NCBI RefSeq assembly: GCF_016031635.1
Contig: NZ_JACEGD010000048.1
Span: 1 to 63,107, forward strand
Length of the DNA stretch: 63,107 nucleotides
Source of the DNA: Bradyrhizobium diversitatis
GTDB lineage: Bacteria; Pseudomonadota; Alphaproteobacteria; Rhizobiales; Xanthobacteraceae
Reading direction: 5' to 3'
Below the pieces are notes generated by a model. It saw only the letters and a list, made by a program, of their open reading frames with translations, had not been told where the DNA came from and searched no databases. Numbering within the stretch: the stretch's first letter is position 1; every line of letters starts with the position of its first letter. Below are positions 27,195 to 36,354 of this stretch, piece by piece. The position numbers and the translations under genes are program-made.

Positions 27195-27833
27195 CTAGAA
27201 TCTTAGGACCTTCGATCCCACCAGCGCGCCGATCGCCGTTACCAGCGCGGTCGCGAGCGTGTACCAGGTCGCGACGAACAGGGGCGAGTCGTCGGTGCAG
27301 TGCGAGGCATAGAGGGTCGCGGCGAGGCCGGCCGACACCAGCCCGGCGAGCGCGCCGGCGAGCGCGGGGCTTGACGGCGCGCCGTGGCGCAGGCCGAACA
27401 GCGCCCCCGCAAGCAGCGGCAGCGACATCGCAGGGATCGCGACCAGGCATATCCTGGAGTTCTTGCCCATCAAGCGCATCGTCATCGGCATGGCCGGGGC
27501 CATCATCGCCTCGCTGCCGATCGCAACCGCCAGCAGCCCGACCGGCAGCAGCAGCAGCCAGGCCCAGCCGCGCAGCAGGGCTTCGGGACGCGACAAATGC
27601 AGGCTGATGATGATCGCGGGGATTGCGAGCGACAGCGTCACCGCGAACTTCATGTCGAAGAACGGGTTGTGCATGGCGCTCATCACGTCGGCGCGCACGC
27701 CGAGGAATGTCGCAAAAAACAGGATCGAAAACGGCGCGGCCACCAGCAGCGCCATGGCCAGCACGGCGCCGACGCGTGGAGCGCGGTGCGCGTTGTCGGC
27801 TGCGAGCGAGCGAATGAGTTGATCGGTGTCCAT
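27195..27833 (-). CDS. nrsF: NrsF-type membrane anti-sigma factor (DUF1109)
   Basis: The protein has 212 residues with six hydrophobic helices (for example VGAVLAMALLVAAPFSILFF, FAVTLSLAIPAIIISLHL, WLLLLPVGLLAVAIG, SPALAGALAGLVSAGLAATL). It matches DUF1109, whose Caulobacter member NrsF restrains the ECF factor SigF and senses oxidative or heavy-metal stress through two periplasmic cysteines. Two matching cysteines are present, Cys129 (NSRICLVAIP) and Cys179 (ASHCTDDSPL). The start MDTDQLIRSL lies two bases after the sigma stop, so the pair is co-translated. The symbol is by analogy with Caulobacter. Confidence 0.88.
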   Translation of the reverse strand: MDTDQLIRSLAADNAHRAPRVGAVLAMALLVAAPFSILFFATFLGVRADVMSAMHNPFFDMKFAVTLSLAIPAIIISLHLSRPEALLRGWAWLLLLPVGLLAVAIGSEAMMAPAMPMTMRLMGKNSRICLVAIPAMSLPLLAGALFGLRHGAPSSPALAGALAGLVSAGLAATLYASHCTDDSPLFVATWYTLATALVTAIGALVGSKVLRF

Positions 27834-27835
27834 GA

Positions 27836-28393
27836 CTAATGGTCTCGCAGTTTGGCCGTCAGCGCCGCAAGTCCGCGATGCAGCGCGACCCGCACCGCAC
27901 CCTCGCTCATCGAAAACTTCGCCGCCGTATCCTTGATCGAGGCCGCCTCGACGGCGACCGATTGCAGCACGTCGCGCTGACGCTGCGGCAGCGTGCCCAG
28001 TTGGGCGGCGACCTCGGCGGCCGACGCGGTCTCCTGCGGCACCTCGCCCGGCAGCGTCTCTGCGAAATCGTCGATGTTGACGAACACGCGCTTGCCGCGC
28101 CGGCGGAGCGCGTCGATCAGCTTGTTGCGGCCGATCGCAAACAGCCAGGGCGCGAAGGGAGCCTCGCTGTCCCAAGTGTGCCGTTTCAGATGCACCGCCA
28201 ACAGAATCTCCTGCACGATATCCTCGGCCTGGTCGGGAGGCTGACCTGCCCGCGCCAACCCGCGCCTCGCGGCAGCGCGCAGCACCGGCGTGATGGCCTT
28301 CAACAGGCGATGATACGCTGCGTCATCGCCAGCCATGGCCGACCGCATCAGGCCGGTCCATTCGTCCTCACGTCCGCGCACGCGCGCCCTCAC
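27836..28393 (-). CDS. sigF: ECF sigma factor of the SigF type
   Basis: The protein has about 185 residues. Region 2: WTGLMRSAMAGDDAAYHRLL, then PDQAEDIVQEILLAVHLKRH and APFAPWLFAIGRNKLIDALR. Region 4: LGTLPQRQRDVLQSVAVEAA with SIKDTAAKFSMSEGAVRVAL. The partner NrsF-type anti-sigma gene follows after two bases. The start is uncertain. GTG 28393 was chosen because a SigF-like promoter ends seven bases before it, which would give a leaderless or nearly leaderless message; TTG codons at 28396 and 28417 are alternatives. The likely regulon concerns oxidative or metal stress, by analogy. Confidence 0.87.
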   Translation of the reverse strand: MRARVRGREDEWTGLMRSAMAGDDAAYHRLLKAITPVLRAAARRGLARAGQPPDQAEDIVQEILLAVHLKRHTWDSEAPFAPWLFAIGRNKLIDALRRRGKRVFVNIDDFAETLPGEVPQETASAAEVAAQLGTLPQRQRDVLQSVAVEAASIKDTAAKFSMSEGAVRVALHRGLAALTAKLRDH

Positions 28394-28400
28394 CAAGCAA

Positions 28401-28425
28401 TTCGGCCGCTCTTTCAATTTGTTAC
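28401..28425 (-). promoter_or_regulatory. Candidate SigF-type promoter of the sigF-nrsF operon
   Basis: On the minus strand GTAAC (28425-28421) and CGAA (28404-28401) are separated by 16 bases, close to the GTAACC/CGAA signal reported for Caulobacter SigF. The GTG taken as the sigma start begins eight bases after the last base of CGAA. Confidence 0.5.
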
Positions 28426-28671
28426 GTGGCGCCGGATAGATCACGAATTCGTGATCGAGCCGGCACCTCGCGACCGAAGCGGCCGTAAACATCTCTGGGG
28501 CGGCTCATAACACCGATCGGCGCGTTCCGCATCGGGCGGCCGGCCGCGAGGGGCGGTCTGCCCCGTTTTTGCCGGCTCTAGCCCGAAGATTCCCATTTTC
28601 TGCCCCGCTGTCGTCACGCCGCGGGGTCTCTGTTCGCTGCCGGGACGGGCGGAATTGGGGAGATCGTCAAC

Positions 28672-29343
28672 ATGATGAAAGCCAGCGCACGCGCGGCCCT
28701 GATCGTCTTGGCCGGGCTTTTCTTGCTGTTCGGAGGCATTGCACAGGCGGCGCCGAATTCGGCCGCAAGCAATAAAGCGGACAGCGCGGACCAGCAGGCC
28801 GACACGGCCAAGCACCGGCGCCAAGACTCGCGTCGCACCAGCAGCAGCAAGACGACGCAGAAATCCGACGACAAGGCCGACAGGAAGGGCGCCGCGGCAC
28901 GTGCTGACGAGGCCAGGAACGGCAACAAGAACGACAACAAGGCAGGCAGTGAGGTGCCGGTGTCGAGCCAGATGCCGCCGGAGGTCGCCAATGCCAACGC
29001 GCAGCTCGCCACGGATACGCCGACTGCGGCTGCCGCCTCCGCGATGACGAACCGCGCCAACGACAATGTCCAGGCTGCAGCCGATAATACCAACGTCGCG
29101 CCGGCCGAAAGCCAGGTCGTCGCACCCGATCAGCTCAACGACATCGATCGCGCCCTGCAACAGGAGACGCCGGGGCAGAAGGCGGTGATTGCCGCAACCG
29201 AGGCACAGCCGCGGCCCGCGCCGGTGATGGCAAGCAGCCACCAGAGCTCGGCCTGGGATCAGAGCTCCCTGATCGGCAAGATCTTCATCGGCGTCGGCAC
29301 GCTGCTGACGCTGGCGTCCGCCGCGCGGATGCTCATGGCGTGA
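28672..29343 (+). CDS. Exported low-complexity protein of unknown function
   Basis: The gene encodes 223 residues. It has a signal peptide (ARAALIVLAGLFLLFGGIAQA, first 27 residues), then a highly hydrophilic tract rich in Ser, Lys, Asp, Asn, Gln and Ala (about 28-190), with KHRRQDSRRTSSSKTTQKSD as its most basic part. The C-terminal hydrophobic segment LIGKIFIGVGTLLTLASAAR could anchor it. GGGGAGA lies eight bases before the ATG at 28672; a second ATG follows directly. I recognise no domain. It is divergent from sigF, which might place it in that regulon, but no matching promoter was found on this side. Confidence 0.75.
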   Translation: MMKASARAALIVLAGLFLLFGGIAQAAPNSAASNKADSADQQADTAKHRRQDSRRTSSSKTTQKSDDKADRKGAAARADEARNGNKNDNKAGSEVPVSSQMPPEVANANAQLATDTPTAAAASAMTNRANDNVQAAADNTNVAPAESQVVAPDQLNDIDRALQQETPGQKAVIAATEAQPRPAPVMASSHQSSAWDQSSLIGKIFIGVGTLLTLASAARMLMA

Positions 29344-29388
29344 TTGCCGGCCGCTTCCCGGCCCGGGTACCTGCCTGACGGACCTCGT

Positions 29389-29415
29389 CCGGAACGCGCC
29401 CTCGTCGCGTTCCGG
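29389..29415. repeat. 10-bp perfect hairpin
   Basis: CCGGAACGCG at 29389-29398 pairs with CGCGTTCCGG at 29406-29415 across a 7-base loop. It lies between the stop at 29343 and the enoyl-CoA hydratase start at 29488. No T-tract follows, so termination by this stem alone is uncertain. Confidence 0.6.
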
Positions 29416-29487
29416 CGGCCTGCAGCCCCTTGAAGCCCATCGCGCCAGCGGGCACATTGCCCACCCAATCAAAAGCGTGGGTGGAGC

Positions 29488-30267
29488 ATGAGCACGTTCG
29501 AACACATCATCGTCGAAAGCAAAGGCGCGGTCGGCATCGTCAAGCTGAACCGGCCGAAGATGCTCAACGCACTCTCCTTCGGCGTCTTCCGCGAGATCGC
29601 CGCGGCGGTCGACGATCTCGAGGCAGATGATGCCATCGGCTGCATCGTCGTGACCGGCAACGATAAGGCCTTTGCCGCCGGCGCCGACATCAAGGAGATG
29701 CAGCCCAAGGGCTTCATCGACATGTTCTCGGAGGATTTCGCCGCGATCGGCGGCGACCGCGTCGCGCGTTGCCGCAAGCCGACGATCGCGGCGGTTGCCG
29801 GCTATGCGCTGGGCGGCGGCTGCGAGCTCGCCATGATGTGCGATTTCATCATCGCCGCCGACACCGCGAAGTTCGGCCAGCCCGAGATCACGCTGGGCAC
29901 CATTCCCGGCATCGGCGGTACCCAGCGCCTGACACGCGCGATCGGCAAGTCCAAGGCAATGGACCTCTGCCTCACCGGCCGGATGATGGATGCGGCGGAA
30001 GCCGAGCGCTCGGGCCTCGTCAGCCGCATCGTACCCGCCGACAAGCTCATGGACGAAGTGATGGCGGCAGCCGAGAAGATCGCCGCGATGTCGCGCCCTG
30101 CGGCCGCGATGGCCAAGGAAGCGGTGAACCGCGCCTTCGAGACCACGCTCGCCGAGGGCATGAGCGTCGAGCGCAATCTGTTCCACTCGACTTTCGCGCT
30201 CGAGGACCGCTCCGAGGGCATGGCTGCGTTCATCGAGAAGCGCAAGCCGGTGAACAAGAACCGGTAA
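29488..30267 (+). CDS. Enoyl-CoA hydratase
   Basis: This crotonase-fold enzyme has 259 residues and adds water to trans-2-enoyl-CoA in fatty-acid or short-chain acyl-CoA degradation. The oxyanion hole segments AAGADIKEM and AGYALGGGCELAMMCD are present. The two catalytic glutamates are seen in GGGCELAMM (about 115) and GQPEITLGTIPGIGGTQRL (about 135). The length is standard for FadB1/EchA-type hydratases. A GGTGGAGC ribosome site precedes the ATG. It stands alone between an unknown exported protein and a tolC-type gene. The exact acyl-chain preference cannot be read from sequence. Confidence 0.95.
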   Translation: MSTFEHIIVESKGAVGIVKLNRPKMLNALSFGVFREIAAAVDDLEADDAIGCIVVTGNDKAFAAGADIKEMQPKGFIDMFSEDFAAIGGDRVARCRKPTIAAVAGYALGGGCELAMMCDFIIAADTAKFGQPEITLGTIPGIGGTQRLTRAIGKSKAMDLCLTGRMMDAAEAERSGLVSRIVPADKLMDEVMAAAEKIAAMSRPAAAMAKEAVNRAFETTLAEGMSVERNLFHSTFALEDRSEGMAAFIEKRKPVNKNR

Positions 30268-30453
30268 GGCAAACCGGTCAGGCCGGCGTAAGGCTCTGCC
30301 GCGCTCCCGCAGAATGCTGTGACGGAGCTGCAACAAGCACGGATTTCATGGGGGTTTCCCCCGCGGCAGTTTGCCTGCGGGACCTTGGCTGGTTTAACAG
30401 TTAAGAGGACCGCCGTCGGCGGGGGCGGACAGCCGGGAATTTCGCGGGAACAT

Positions 30454-31884
30454 ATGATTGGGCGTATCGCCAGAGCTGGTCGCGGGGTGACGCGGCATCG
30501 ATCGGGCGTGGGTCCCGCGTTTGCGACATGGGCCACGCTGGCGCTCTCTTGCGCCCTCCCCTCTAACGCCTGGGCCGAGGCCCTGCCGGAGGCGCTGGCC
30601 AAGGCCTACCAGACCAACCCGCAGCTCAATGCCGAGCGCGCGCGCCAGCGCGCGACCGACGAGAACGTACCGCAGGCGCTCGCCGGCTACCGGCCGCAGA
30701 TCCTGGCCAGCCTCAGCGCCGGCCTGCAATCGGTGCGCAATCTGTTGCCCGACAACACCATCCAGACCGCCAACCTGAAACCCTGGATCATCGGCGTCAC
30801 AGTGACGCAGACCCTGTTCAACGGTTTCCGCACCGCCAACAGCGTGCGGGCCGCCGAACTCCAGGTGCAGTCGGGCCGCGAGGCACTGCGCAATGTCGGC
30901 CAGGGCGTCCTGCTCGATGCGGTCACCGCCTACACCAACGTGCTCGCCAACCAGTCGCTGGTCGAGGCACAGCGTTCCAACGTCGCGTTCTTGCGCGAAA
31001 CACTGGCGGTCACCCAGCGCCGTCTCAACGCCGGCGATGTCACGCCGACCGACACCGCGCAGGCCGAGGCCCGTCTCAATCGCGGCCTTGCCGATCTCAA
31101 CGCGGCCGAGGTCGCGCTCGCCGTCAGCCAGGCGACCTATGCGCAGGTGATCGGCAATGCGCCATCGCAGCTTCGGCCCGCCGAGGCCGTCGACCGCTAT
31201 CTGCCGAAGAGCCGCGAAGACGCCGTGACGATGGCGATCCGCCAGCATCCGGCGGTGATGGCCGCAAGCTTCGACGTCGATGTCGCCTCCACCAACATCC
31301 GCATCGCCGAAGGCACGCTGCTGCCGAGCGCCAGCATCCAGGGCAGCGCAAGCAAGAGCCGCAACAACGACCCGACGCTAGGCACCTTCGCCGAAGACCA
31401 AGCCTCCATCGTCGCCAACGTCACCGCGCCGATCTACGACGGCGGTCAGGCTGCGGCACAGACCCGGCAGGCCAAGGAGATCACGGCACAGAGCCGGCTC
31501 GTGCTCGACCAGGTGCGCAACCAGGCGCGCACGGCGGTGGTCAGCGCATGGGTTGCCAATGAAGGTGCCAAGGTCACGGTCTCGGCCTCGGAGTCCGAGG
31601 TGAAGGCGGCGACCGTCGCGCTCCAGGGCGTGCAGCGTGAGGCGGCCGGCGGACAGCGCACGACCGTGGACGTCTTGAACTCGCAAGCCGATCTGATCCA
31701 GGCCAAGGCCCGCCTCATCGGCGCGCAACGCGACCGCGTGATCGCCTCCTACACGCTGCTCAGCGCCATTGGCCATCTCGACGTCAAGACGTTGAACCTG
31801 AACACGCCGGACTACCTGCCCGAGGTGCATTACCACCAGGTCCGCGACGCCTGGCACGGCCTGCGTACGCCGTCGGGGCAGTAG
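30454..31884 (+). CDS. tolC: TolC-family outer-membrane efflux protein
   Basis: The protein has 476 residues. A signal peptide lies near the N-terminus (GPAFATWATLALSCALPSNA, cleavage near residue 41). The mature protein has the two OEP repeats: EALAKAYQTNPQLNAERARQ to about residue 245, and AVTMAIRQHPAVMAASFDVD to about 460. Both carry long helices of the periplasmic tunnel and short strands of the barrel (APIYDGGQAAAQTRQAKEI is the typical end of an outer strand). It belongs to the type I secretion/TolC class. No inner-membrane partner is adjacent; the RND pump at 33032-37599 is on the other strand. The start ATG 30454 follows GCGGGAA. Confidence 0.92.
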   Translation: MIGRIARAGRGVTRHRSGVGPAFATWATLALSCALPSNAWAEALPEALAKAYQTNPQLNAERARQRATDENVPQALAGYRPQILASLSAGLQSVRNLLPDNTIQTANLKPWIIGVTVTQTLFNGFRTANSVRAAELQVQSGREALRNVGQGVLLDAVTAYTNVLANQSLVEAQRSNVAFLRETLAVTQRRLNAGDVTPTDTAQAEARLNRGLADLNAAEVALAVSQATYAQVIGNAPSQLRPAEAVDRYLPKSREDAVTMAIRQHPAVMAASFDVDVASTNIRIAEGTLLPSASIQGSASKSRNNDPTLGTFAEDQASIVANVTAPIYDGGQAAAQTRQAKEITAQSRLVLDQVRNQARTAVVSAWVANEGAKVTVSASESEVKAATVALQGVQREAAGGQRTTVDVLNSQADLIQAKARLIGAQRDRVIASYTLLSAIGHLDVKTLNLNTPDYLPEVHYHQVRDAWHGLRTPSGQ

Positions 31885-32065
31885 GCGTCCCGCAGCGCCT
31901 CCAAAGCTCTCCGCACCGGTCGCCGTCTTGACGGTGCCCGGTCGGACGCGTTGACGGCTCACGTCCGCTTGCGGGCCTTGTTGAGCAGCTATGCAGCCAG
32001 GGGCAGCAGCTCACCCGGCGGATCTGATACCGTCCCAGCCGCATTTCCAAAGAACGAGGGAAGCC

Positions 32066-33028
32066 GTGCTCGACCGACGCAGCGTCCTGCTTGCCTCCCT
32101 TGCCGCCGGAGTAGCCATGACCAGCAAAGCCCGCGCCCGTGCGGCGCAACCCGCAACGCCGATCAATTTCGACATCCCGGCGCATGCCTGCGACTGCCAC
32201 ACCCACATTCATGGCGACCCCCAGAGATTTCCGTTCTTCGCGGGGCGCGTCTATACGCCGGAGCCGGCGAGCCCCGGAGAAATGGCGGCGCTGCACAAGG
32301 CGCTGCATATCGAGCGCGTGGTGATCGTGACGCCGAGCGTCTACGGCACCGACAATTCCTCCACCTTGTTCGGCATGAAGGCGCGTGGCGCGACCGCGCG
32401 CGGGGTCGCCGTGATCGACGACAAGACCACGGAAGCGGAGCTCGATACCATGCAGGCGGAAGGCTTCCGCGGCATCCGCATCAATCTGGCGACCGGGAGC
32501 ATCAACGACCCCAATGTCGGCCGCGCCCGCTTCACCAGAGCCGTCGAGCGCGTGAAGGCGCGCGGCTGGCACGTGCAGCTCTACACGACGCCGGCGATGA
32601 TCTCGGCGATAAAGGATCTCGTGCAGGCGTCGCCCGTGCCCGCCGTGTTCGACCATTTCGGCGGGCTCGAGGCCTCATTTGGGCTGGAGCAGCCGGGATT
32701 TGCCGACCTGGTTGCCCTCGTCAAGTCCGGCAAGGCCTATGTGAAGATCTCGGGCGCCTATCGCTCGTCGAAGCTCGCACCCGACTATCAGGACATGGTG
32801 CCCTATGCCCGCGCGCTGATCGCGGCCAATGCGGACCGGATCGTCTGGGGCACCGACTGGCCACATCCGGATTCCAGCCGCGTCGAGGGACGCAAGCCCA
32901 CCGACATCGCTCCTTTCTATCAGATCGACGACGGCCGCCTGCTCAACCAGCTTCCGGTGTGGGCGCCGGATGCGGACGTGCGCAAGAAGATCCTGGTCGA
33001 CAATCCGGCGCGGCTCTACGGGTTCTGA
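32066..33028 (+). CDS. Exported amidohydrolase-2 family metal-dependent hydrolase
   Basis: The protein has 320 residues. GTG 32066 is the chosen start because GAGGGAA lies just before it; an ATG at 31991 would extend the protein through non-conserved residues. The N-terminus LDRRSVLLASLAAGVAM is a twin-arginine-like signal. The TIM-barrel core has HTHIHGD (first metal motif, about residues 48-54), FDHFGG (about 205-210) and GTDWPHPD (about 263-270). This set fits the amidohydrolase-2 group that includes 2-pyrone-4,6-dicarboxylate lactonase. The substrate is unknown. Its stop is three bases from the convergent RND-pump stop. Confidence 0.88.
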   Translation: MLDRRSVLLASLAAGVAMTSKARARAAQPATPINFDIPAHACDCHTHIHGDPQRFPFFAGRVYTPEPASPGEMAALHKALHIERVVIVTPSVYGTDNSSTLFGMKARGATARGVAVIDDKTTEAELDTMQAEGFRGIRINLATGSINDPNVGRARFTRAVERVKARGWHVQLYTTPAMISAIKDLVQASPVPAVFDHFGGLEASFGLEQPGFADLVALVKSGKAYVKISGAYRSSKLAPDYQDMVPYARALIAANADRIVWGTDWPHPDSSRVEGRKPTDIAPFYQIDDGRLLNQLPVWAPDADVRKKILVDNPARLYGF

Positions 33029-33031
33029 CGG

Positions 33032-36000
33032 TCAGCGCGCGCGGCGGGAAAAGAACGAGATCAGGACCGGCAAGGTCACCAATATCACGAGCGGCGCCAG
33101 CATCATGCCGGTGACGACGACGACCGCGAGCGGCTTCTGCACCTGCGAGCCGATGCCTTCCGACAGCGCCGCCGGCAACAGGCCGACGCCCGCGACGACG
33201 CAGGTCATCAGCACGGGGCGGAGCTGAAGCTCGCCGGTGCGGACCACCGCGCTCATGCGGTCCATGCCCTCTTCGATGAGCTGGTTGAACTGCGAGAGGA
33301 TGATGATGCCGTCCATCACGGCGATGCCGAACAGCGCGATGAAACCGATTGCCGCGGAGACGCTGAACGCCGTGCCTGTTATCAGCAGGCCCAGCACGCC
33401 GCCGAAGATCGCCATCGGAATCACGCTCATCGCGAGCAGCGTGTCGGTCATCGAGCCGAAATTGAACCAGAGCAGCACGCCGATCAGCGCCAGCGAGATC
33501 GGCACCACGATCGACAGCCGCCGGATCGCGTCCTGGAGATTGCCGAACTCGCCGACCCACTCCATGTGCGAGCCCGGCGGCAGCTGCACCTGCTCGGCGA
33601 TCTTGTCCTGTGCCTCGCGGATGGCGCTGCCGAGATCGCGCTCGCGCACCGAGAACTTGATCGGCAGATAGCGCTCCTGCTGCTCGCGATAGATATAGGC
33701 CGCGCCGGAGACGAGGCTGATGGTGGCGACCTCGCTCAGGGGAATCTGCGTGACGGTGCCGTTCGGCCCGGGCGCGCCGATCCGCAAATTCTGGATCGCC
33801 TCGGCACTCCGGCGGTATTCCGGCGCGAGGCGAACGATGATCGGGAAGTGGCGGTCGCTTCCGGGCTCATAAAGGTCGCCGGCGGTGTCGCCGCCGATTG
33901 CGACCTTGATAGTGGCATTGATGTCGCCCGGCGCAAGGCCGTAGCGCGCGGCCTTGGCGCGGTCGATGTCGATCTGGATGGTCGGCTGCCCGAGCGAGGT
34001 GAACACGGCAAGGTCGGTGACGCCCTGTACGGTGGCCAGCACCGACTTGATCTTGTTGGCGGTGTCGGTCAGCGCCTGGAGGTCGCTGCCGAACAGCTTG
34101 ATCGAGTTCTCGCCCTTCACGCCGGAGACGGCTTCGGAGACGTTGTCCTGGAGATATTGCGAGAAGTTGAACTCGACGCCGGGAAAGCGGTCGTCGAGCT
34201 GCTTGAGCAGTTGCGCGGTCAGCTCTTCCTTGTCGTGCGTTCCGGGCCATTGGCTCACGGGCTTGAGCGGCGCGAAGAACTCGGCATTGAAGAAGCCGGC
34301 GGCGTCGGTGCCGTCATCGGGACGGCCGTGCTGCGACACGACGGACTCGACCTCCGGCCGGGCGCGGATCACCTTGCGCATCTCGTTGACATAGCTGTTG
34401 CCTTCGTGGAGCGAGATGGTCGGCGGCAGCGTGGCACGGATCCAGAGATTGCCCTCCTCCAGCTTCGGCAGGAATTCGAGGCCGAGCAGCCGGCTGAGCG
34501 CCACCGTCGTCAGCACGAGGCCGACCGCACCGCCGAGGACGATGTTGCGATTGGCGACCGCCCAATGCAGCAGCGGCGAGTACAACCGGTGCAGGATCAG
34601 CATCACCTTGGTCTCGGTTTCCTCGACATGCGCGGGCAGGATGATCGCGGACAGCGCCGGCGTGACGGTGAAGGTCGCAAGGAGCCCACCGGCGAGCGCA
34701 TAGGCATAGGTCCGGGCCATCGGCCCGAAGATGTTGCCCTCGACCCCGGACAGCGTGAACAGCGGCAGGAAGGCCGCAATGATGATCGCCGCGGCGAAGA
34801 AGATCGAGCGCGAGACGTCGGCGGCCGCGCTGAGGATGGCATGGCTCTTCATGCCGAACAGCATCTCGGGCGACGTATGCTCGGATTCCGAGATCGGCGT
34901 CGTCTGCGTCAGGCGGCGGAAGATCGCCTCCACCATGATGACGGTGGCATCGACGATCAGCCCGAAATCGATGGCGCCGACCGACAACAGGTTTGCCGAT
35001 TCCCCGCGCAGCACCAGGATGATCACGGCGAAGAACAGCGCGAACGGAATGGTGGCGCCGACGATCAGCGCGCTGCGGAGATTGCCGAGGAATATCCACT
35101 GCAACAGCACGATTAGCAGGATGCCGACCACCATGTTGTGCAGCACGGTGTGGGTGGTGAGGTCGATCAGGTCCTTGCGGTCGTAGATGCGCTCGATGCG
35201 CACGCCCGGCGGCAGAATGGTGGAGTTGTTGATCTGCTGAACGAGCTGCTCGACCCGCTTGATGGTCGGCGAGCTCTGCTCGCCGCGGCGCATCAGGACG
35301 ATTCCCTGCACGATGTCGTCGGTTTCGTCGAGGCCGGCGATGCCGAGACGCGGTTTCTGGCCGACGGTGACGGTTGCGACGTCCTTGACCAGCACCGGAT
35401 TGCCGCCGGTCTGCGCCACCATGGTGTTGGCGAGGTCGTCGATCGAGCGGATCAGGCCGACGCCGCGCACCACGGCCGATTGCTGGCCGATATCGACGGT
35501 GTTGCCGCCGACATTGACGTTGGAATTGCCGACGGCCTGGAGCAGTTGCGGCAACGTCAGGCCGTTGGCGACCAGCTTGTTGAAGTCGACCTGGAGCTCG
35601 TAGGTCTTGCTCTTGCCGCCCCAGCCGGTGACGTCGATGACGCCGGGCACCGCGCGGAAACGGCGCTGGAGAATCCAGTCCTGGATGGTCTTGAGGTCGA
35701 GCACGCTGTAATTGGGCGGGCCGACCAGGCGGTAACGGAAGATCTCTCCGATCGGGCTCAGCGGCGAGATTTGCGGCTGCACGTTGCCCGGCAGCGGCGC
35801 GAGCTGCGCCAGGCGGTTCAGCACCTGCTGCAACGCCTCGTCATAGGTGTAGGCGAAGGAGAACTGGAGTTTGACGTCGGAGAGGCCGTAGAGCGAGATG
35901 GTGCGGATGGTGGTGAGATTCTTCAGACCCGCGACCTGAGTCTCGATCGGAATCGTGATGTAGCGCTCGATCTCCTCCGCCGACAGGCCCGGACTCTGCG

Positions 36001-36148
36001 TCACGATGTCGACCATCGGCGGGGTCGGATCGGGATAGGCCTCGATGTTGAGCTGGTTGAACGCGATAAGGCCGCCGATCAGCACGGCGGCGAACATGCC
36101 GACCATCAGGAAGCGCCGGTCGACGGCGAGGGCAACGAGACGATCCAT
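33032..36148 (-). CDS. Heavy-metal-type RND efflux pump (CusA/CzcA-like)
   Basis: This 1038-residue inner-membrane RND transporter has duplicated halves with 12 helices. The N-terminus MDRLVALAVDRRFLMVGMFA, the TM4 motif GAIDFGLIVDATVIMVEAIF with its Asp pair, and the late IGFIALFGIAVMDGIIILSQ mark the HME/CzcA branch, which moves metal cations or other substrates by proton exchange. The adaptor gene is upstream on the same strand, but 206 bases away with a palindromic repeat between (36165-36306). Methionine triads of true CusA proteins could not be confirmed by eye, so metal specificity is open. Confidence 0.92.
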   Translation of the reverse strand: MDRLVALAVDRRFLMVGMFAAVLIGGLIAFNQLNIEAYPDPTPPMVDIVTQSPGLSAEEIERYITIPIETQVAGLKNLTTIRTISLYGLSDVKLQFSFAYTYDEALQQVLNRLAQLAPLPGNVQPQISPLSPIGEIFRYRLVGPPNYSVLDLKTIQDWILQRRFRAVPGVIDVTGWGGKSKTYELQVDFNKLVANGLTLPQLLQAVGNSNVNVGGNTVDIGQQSAVVRGVGLIRSIDDLANTMVAQTGGNPVLVKDVATVTVGQKPRLGIAGLDETDDIVQGIVLMRRGEQSSPTIKRVEQLVQQINNSTILPPGVRIERIYDRKDLIDLTTHTVLHNMVVGILLIVLLQWIFLGNLRSALIVGATIPFALFFAVIILVLRGESANLLSVGAIDFGLIVDATVIMVEAIFRRLTQTTPISESEHTSPEMLFGMKSHAILSAAADVSRSIFFAAAIIIAAFLPLFTLSGVEGNIFGPMARTYAYALAGGLLATFTVTPALSAIILPAHVEETETKVMLILHRLYSPLLHWAVANRNIVLGGAVGLVLTTVALSRLLGLEFLPKLEEGNLWIRATLPPTISLHEGNSYVNEMRKVIRARPEVESVVSQHGRPDDGTDAAGFFNAEFFAPLKPVSQWPGTHDKEELTAQLLKQLDDRFPGVEFNFSQYLQDNVSEAVSGVKGENSIKLFGSDLQALTDTANKIKSVLATVQGVTDLAVFTSLGQPTIQIDIDRAKAARYGLAPGDINATIKVAIGGDTAGDLYEPGSDRHFPIIVRLAPEYRRSAEAIQNLRIGAPGPNGTVTQIPLSEVATISLVSGAAYIYREQQERYLPIKFSVRERDLGSAIREAQDKIAEQVQLPPGSHMEWVGEFGNLQDAIRRLSIVVPISLALIGVLLWFNFGSMTDTLLAMSVIPMAIFGGVLGLLITGTAFSVSAAIGFIALFGIAVMDGIIILSQFNQLIEEGMDRMSAVVRTGELQLRPVLMTCVVAGVGLLPAALSEGIGSQVQKPLAVVVVTGMMLAPLVILVTLPVLISFFSRRAR

Positions 36149-36164
36149 TCAGGTCAACGGCCTT

Positions 36165-36306
36165 CCCCCTCTCCCCGCTTGCGGGGAGAGGGTTGGGGTG
36201 AGGGGGAGTCTCCGCAGGGACGGCGAGAGTTGGACTCGCGGAGAGTCCCCCTCACCCGGATTGCATCTTCGATGCAATCCGACCTCTCCCCGCAAGCGGG
36301 GCGAGG
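36165..36306. repeat. Palindromic repeat (CCCTCTCCCCGC family) inside the efflux operon
   Basis: The left arm has CCCTCTCCCCGCTTGCGGGG and a following TTGGGGTGAGGGG. The right arm has CCCCTCACCC and then CTCTCCCCGCAAGCGGGG, with an extra small hairpin (GGATTGCATC/GATGCAATCC) inserted in it. It separates the adaptor and pump genes. The same family appears inside dnaE2 at 42474-42574. Confidence 0.85.
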
Positions 36307-36354
36307 TGACGCGAGCCCGTGCGTGACCTGATTCACGTCAACATTCATTCTGGA

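Noticed and set aside
28441..30336. Long minus-strand open frame spanning the low-complexity gene and the enoyl-CoA hydratase
   Set aside because: It crosses a clear intergenic hairpin, has no domain, and lies opposite a well-supported hydratase.
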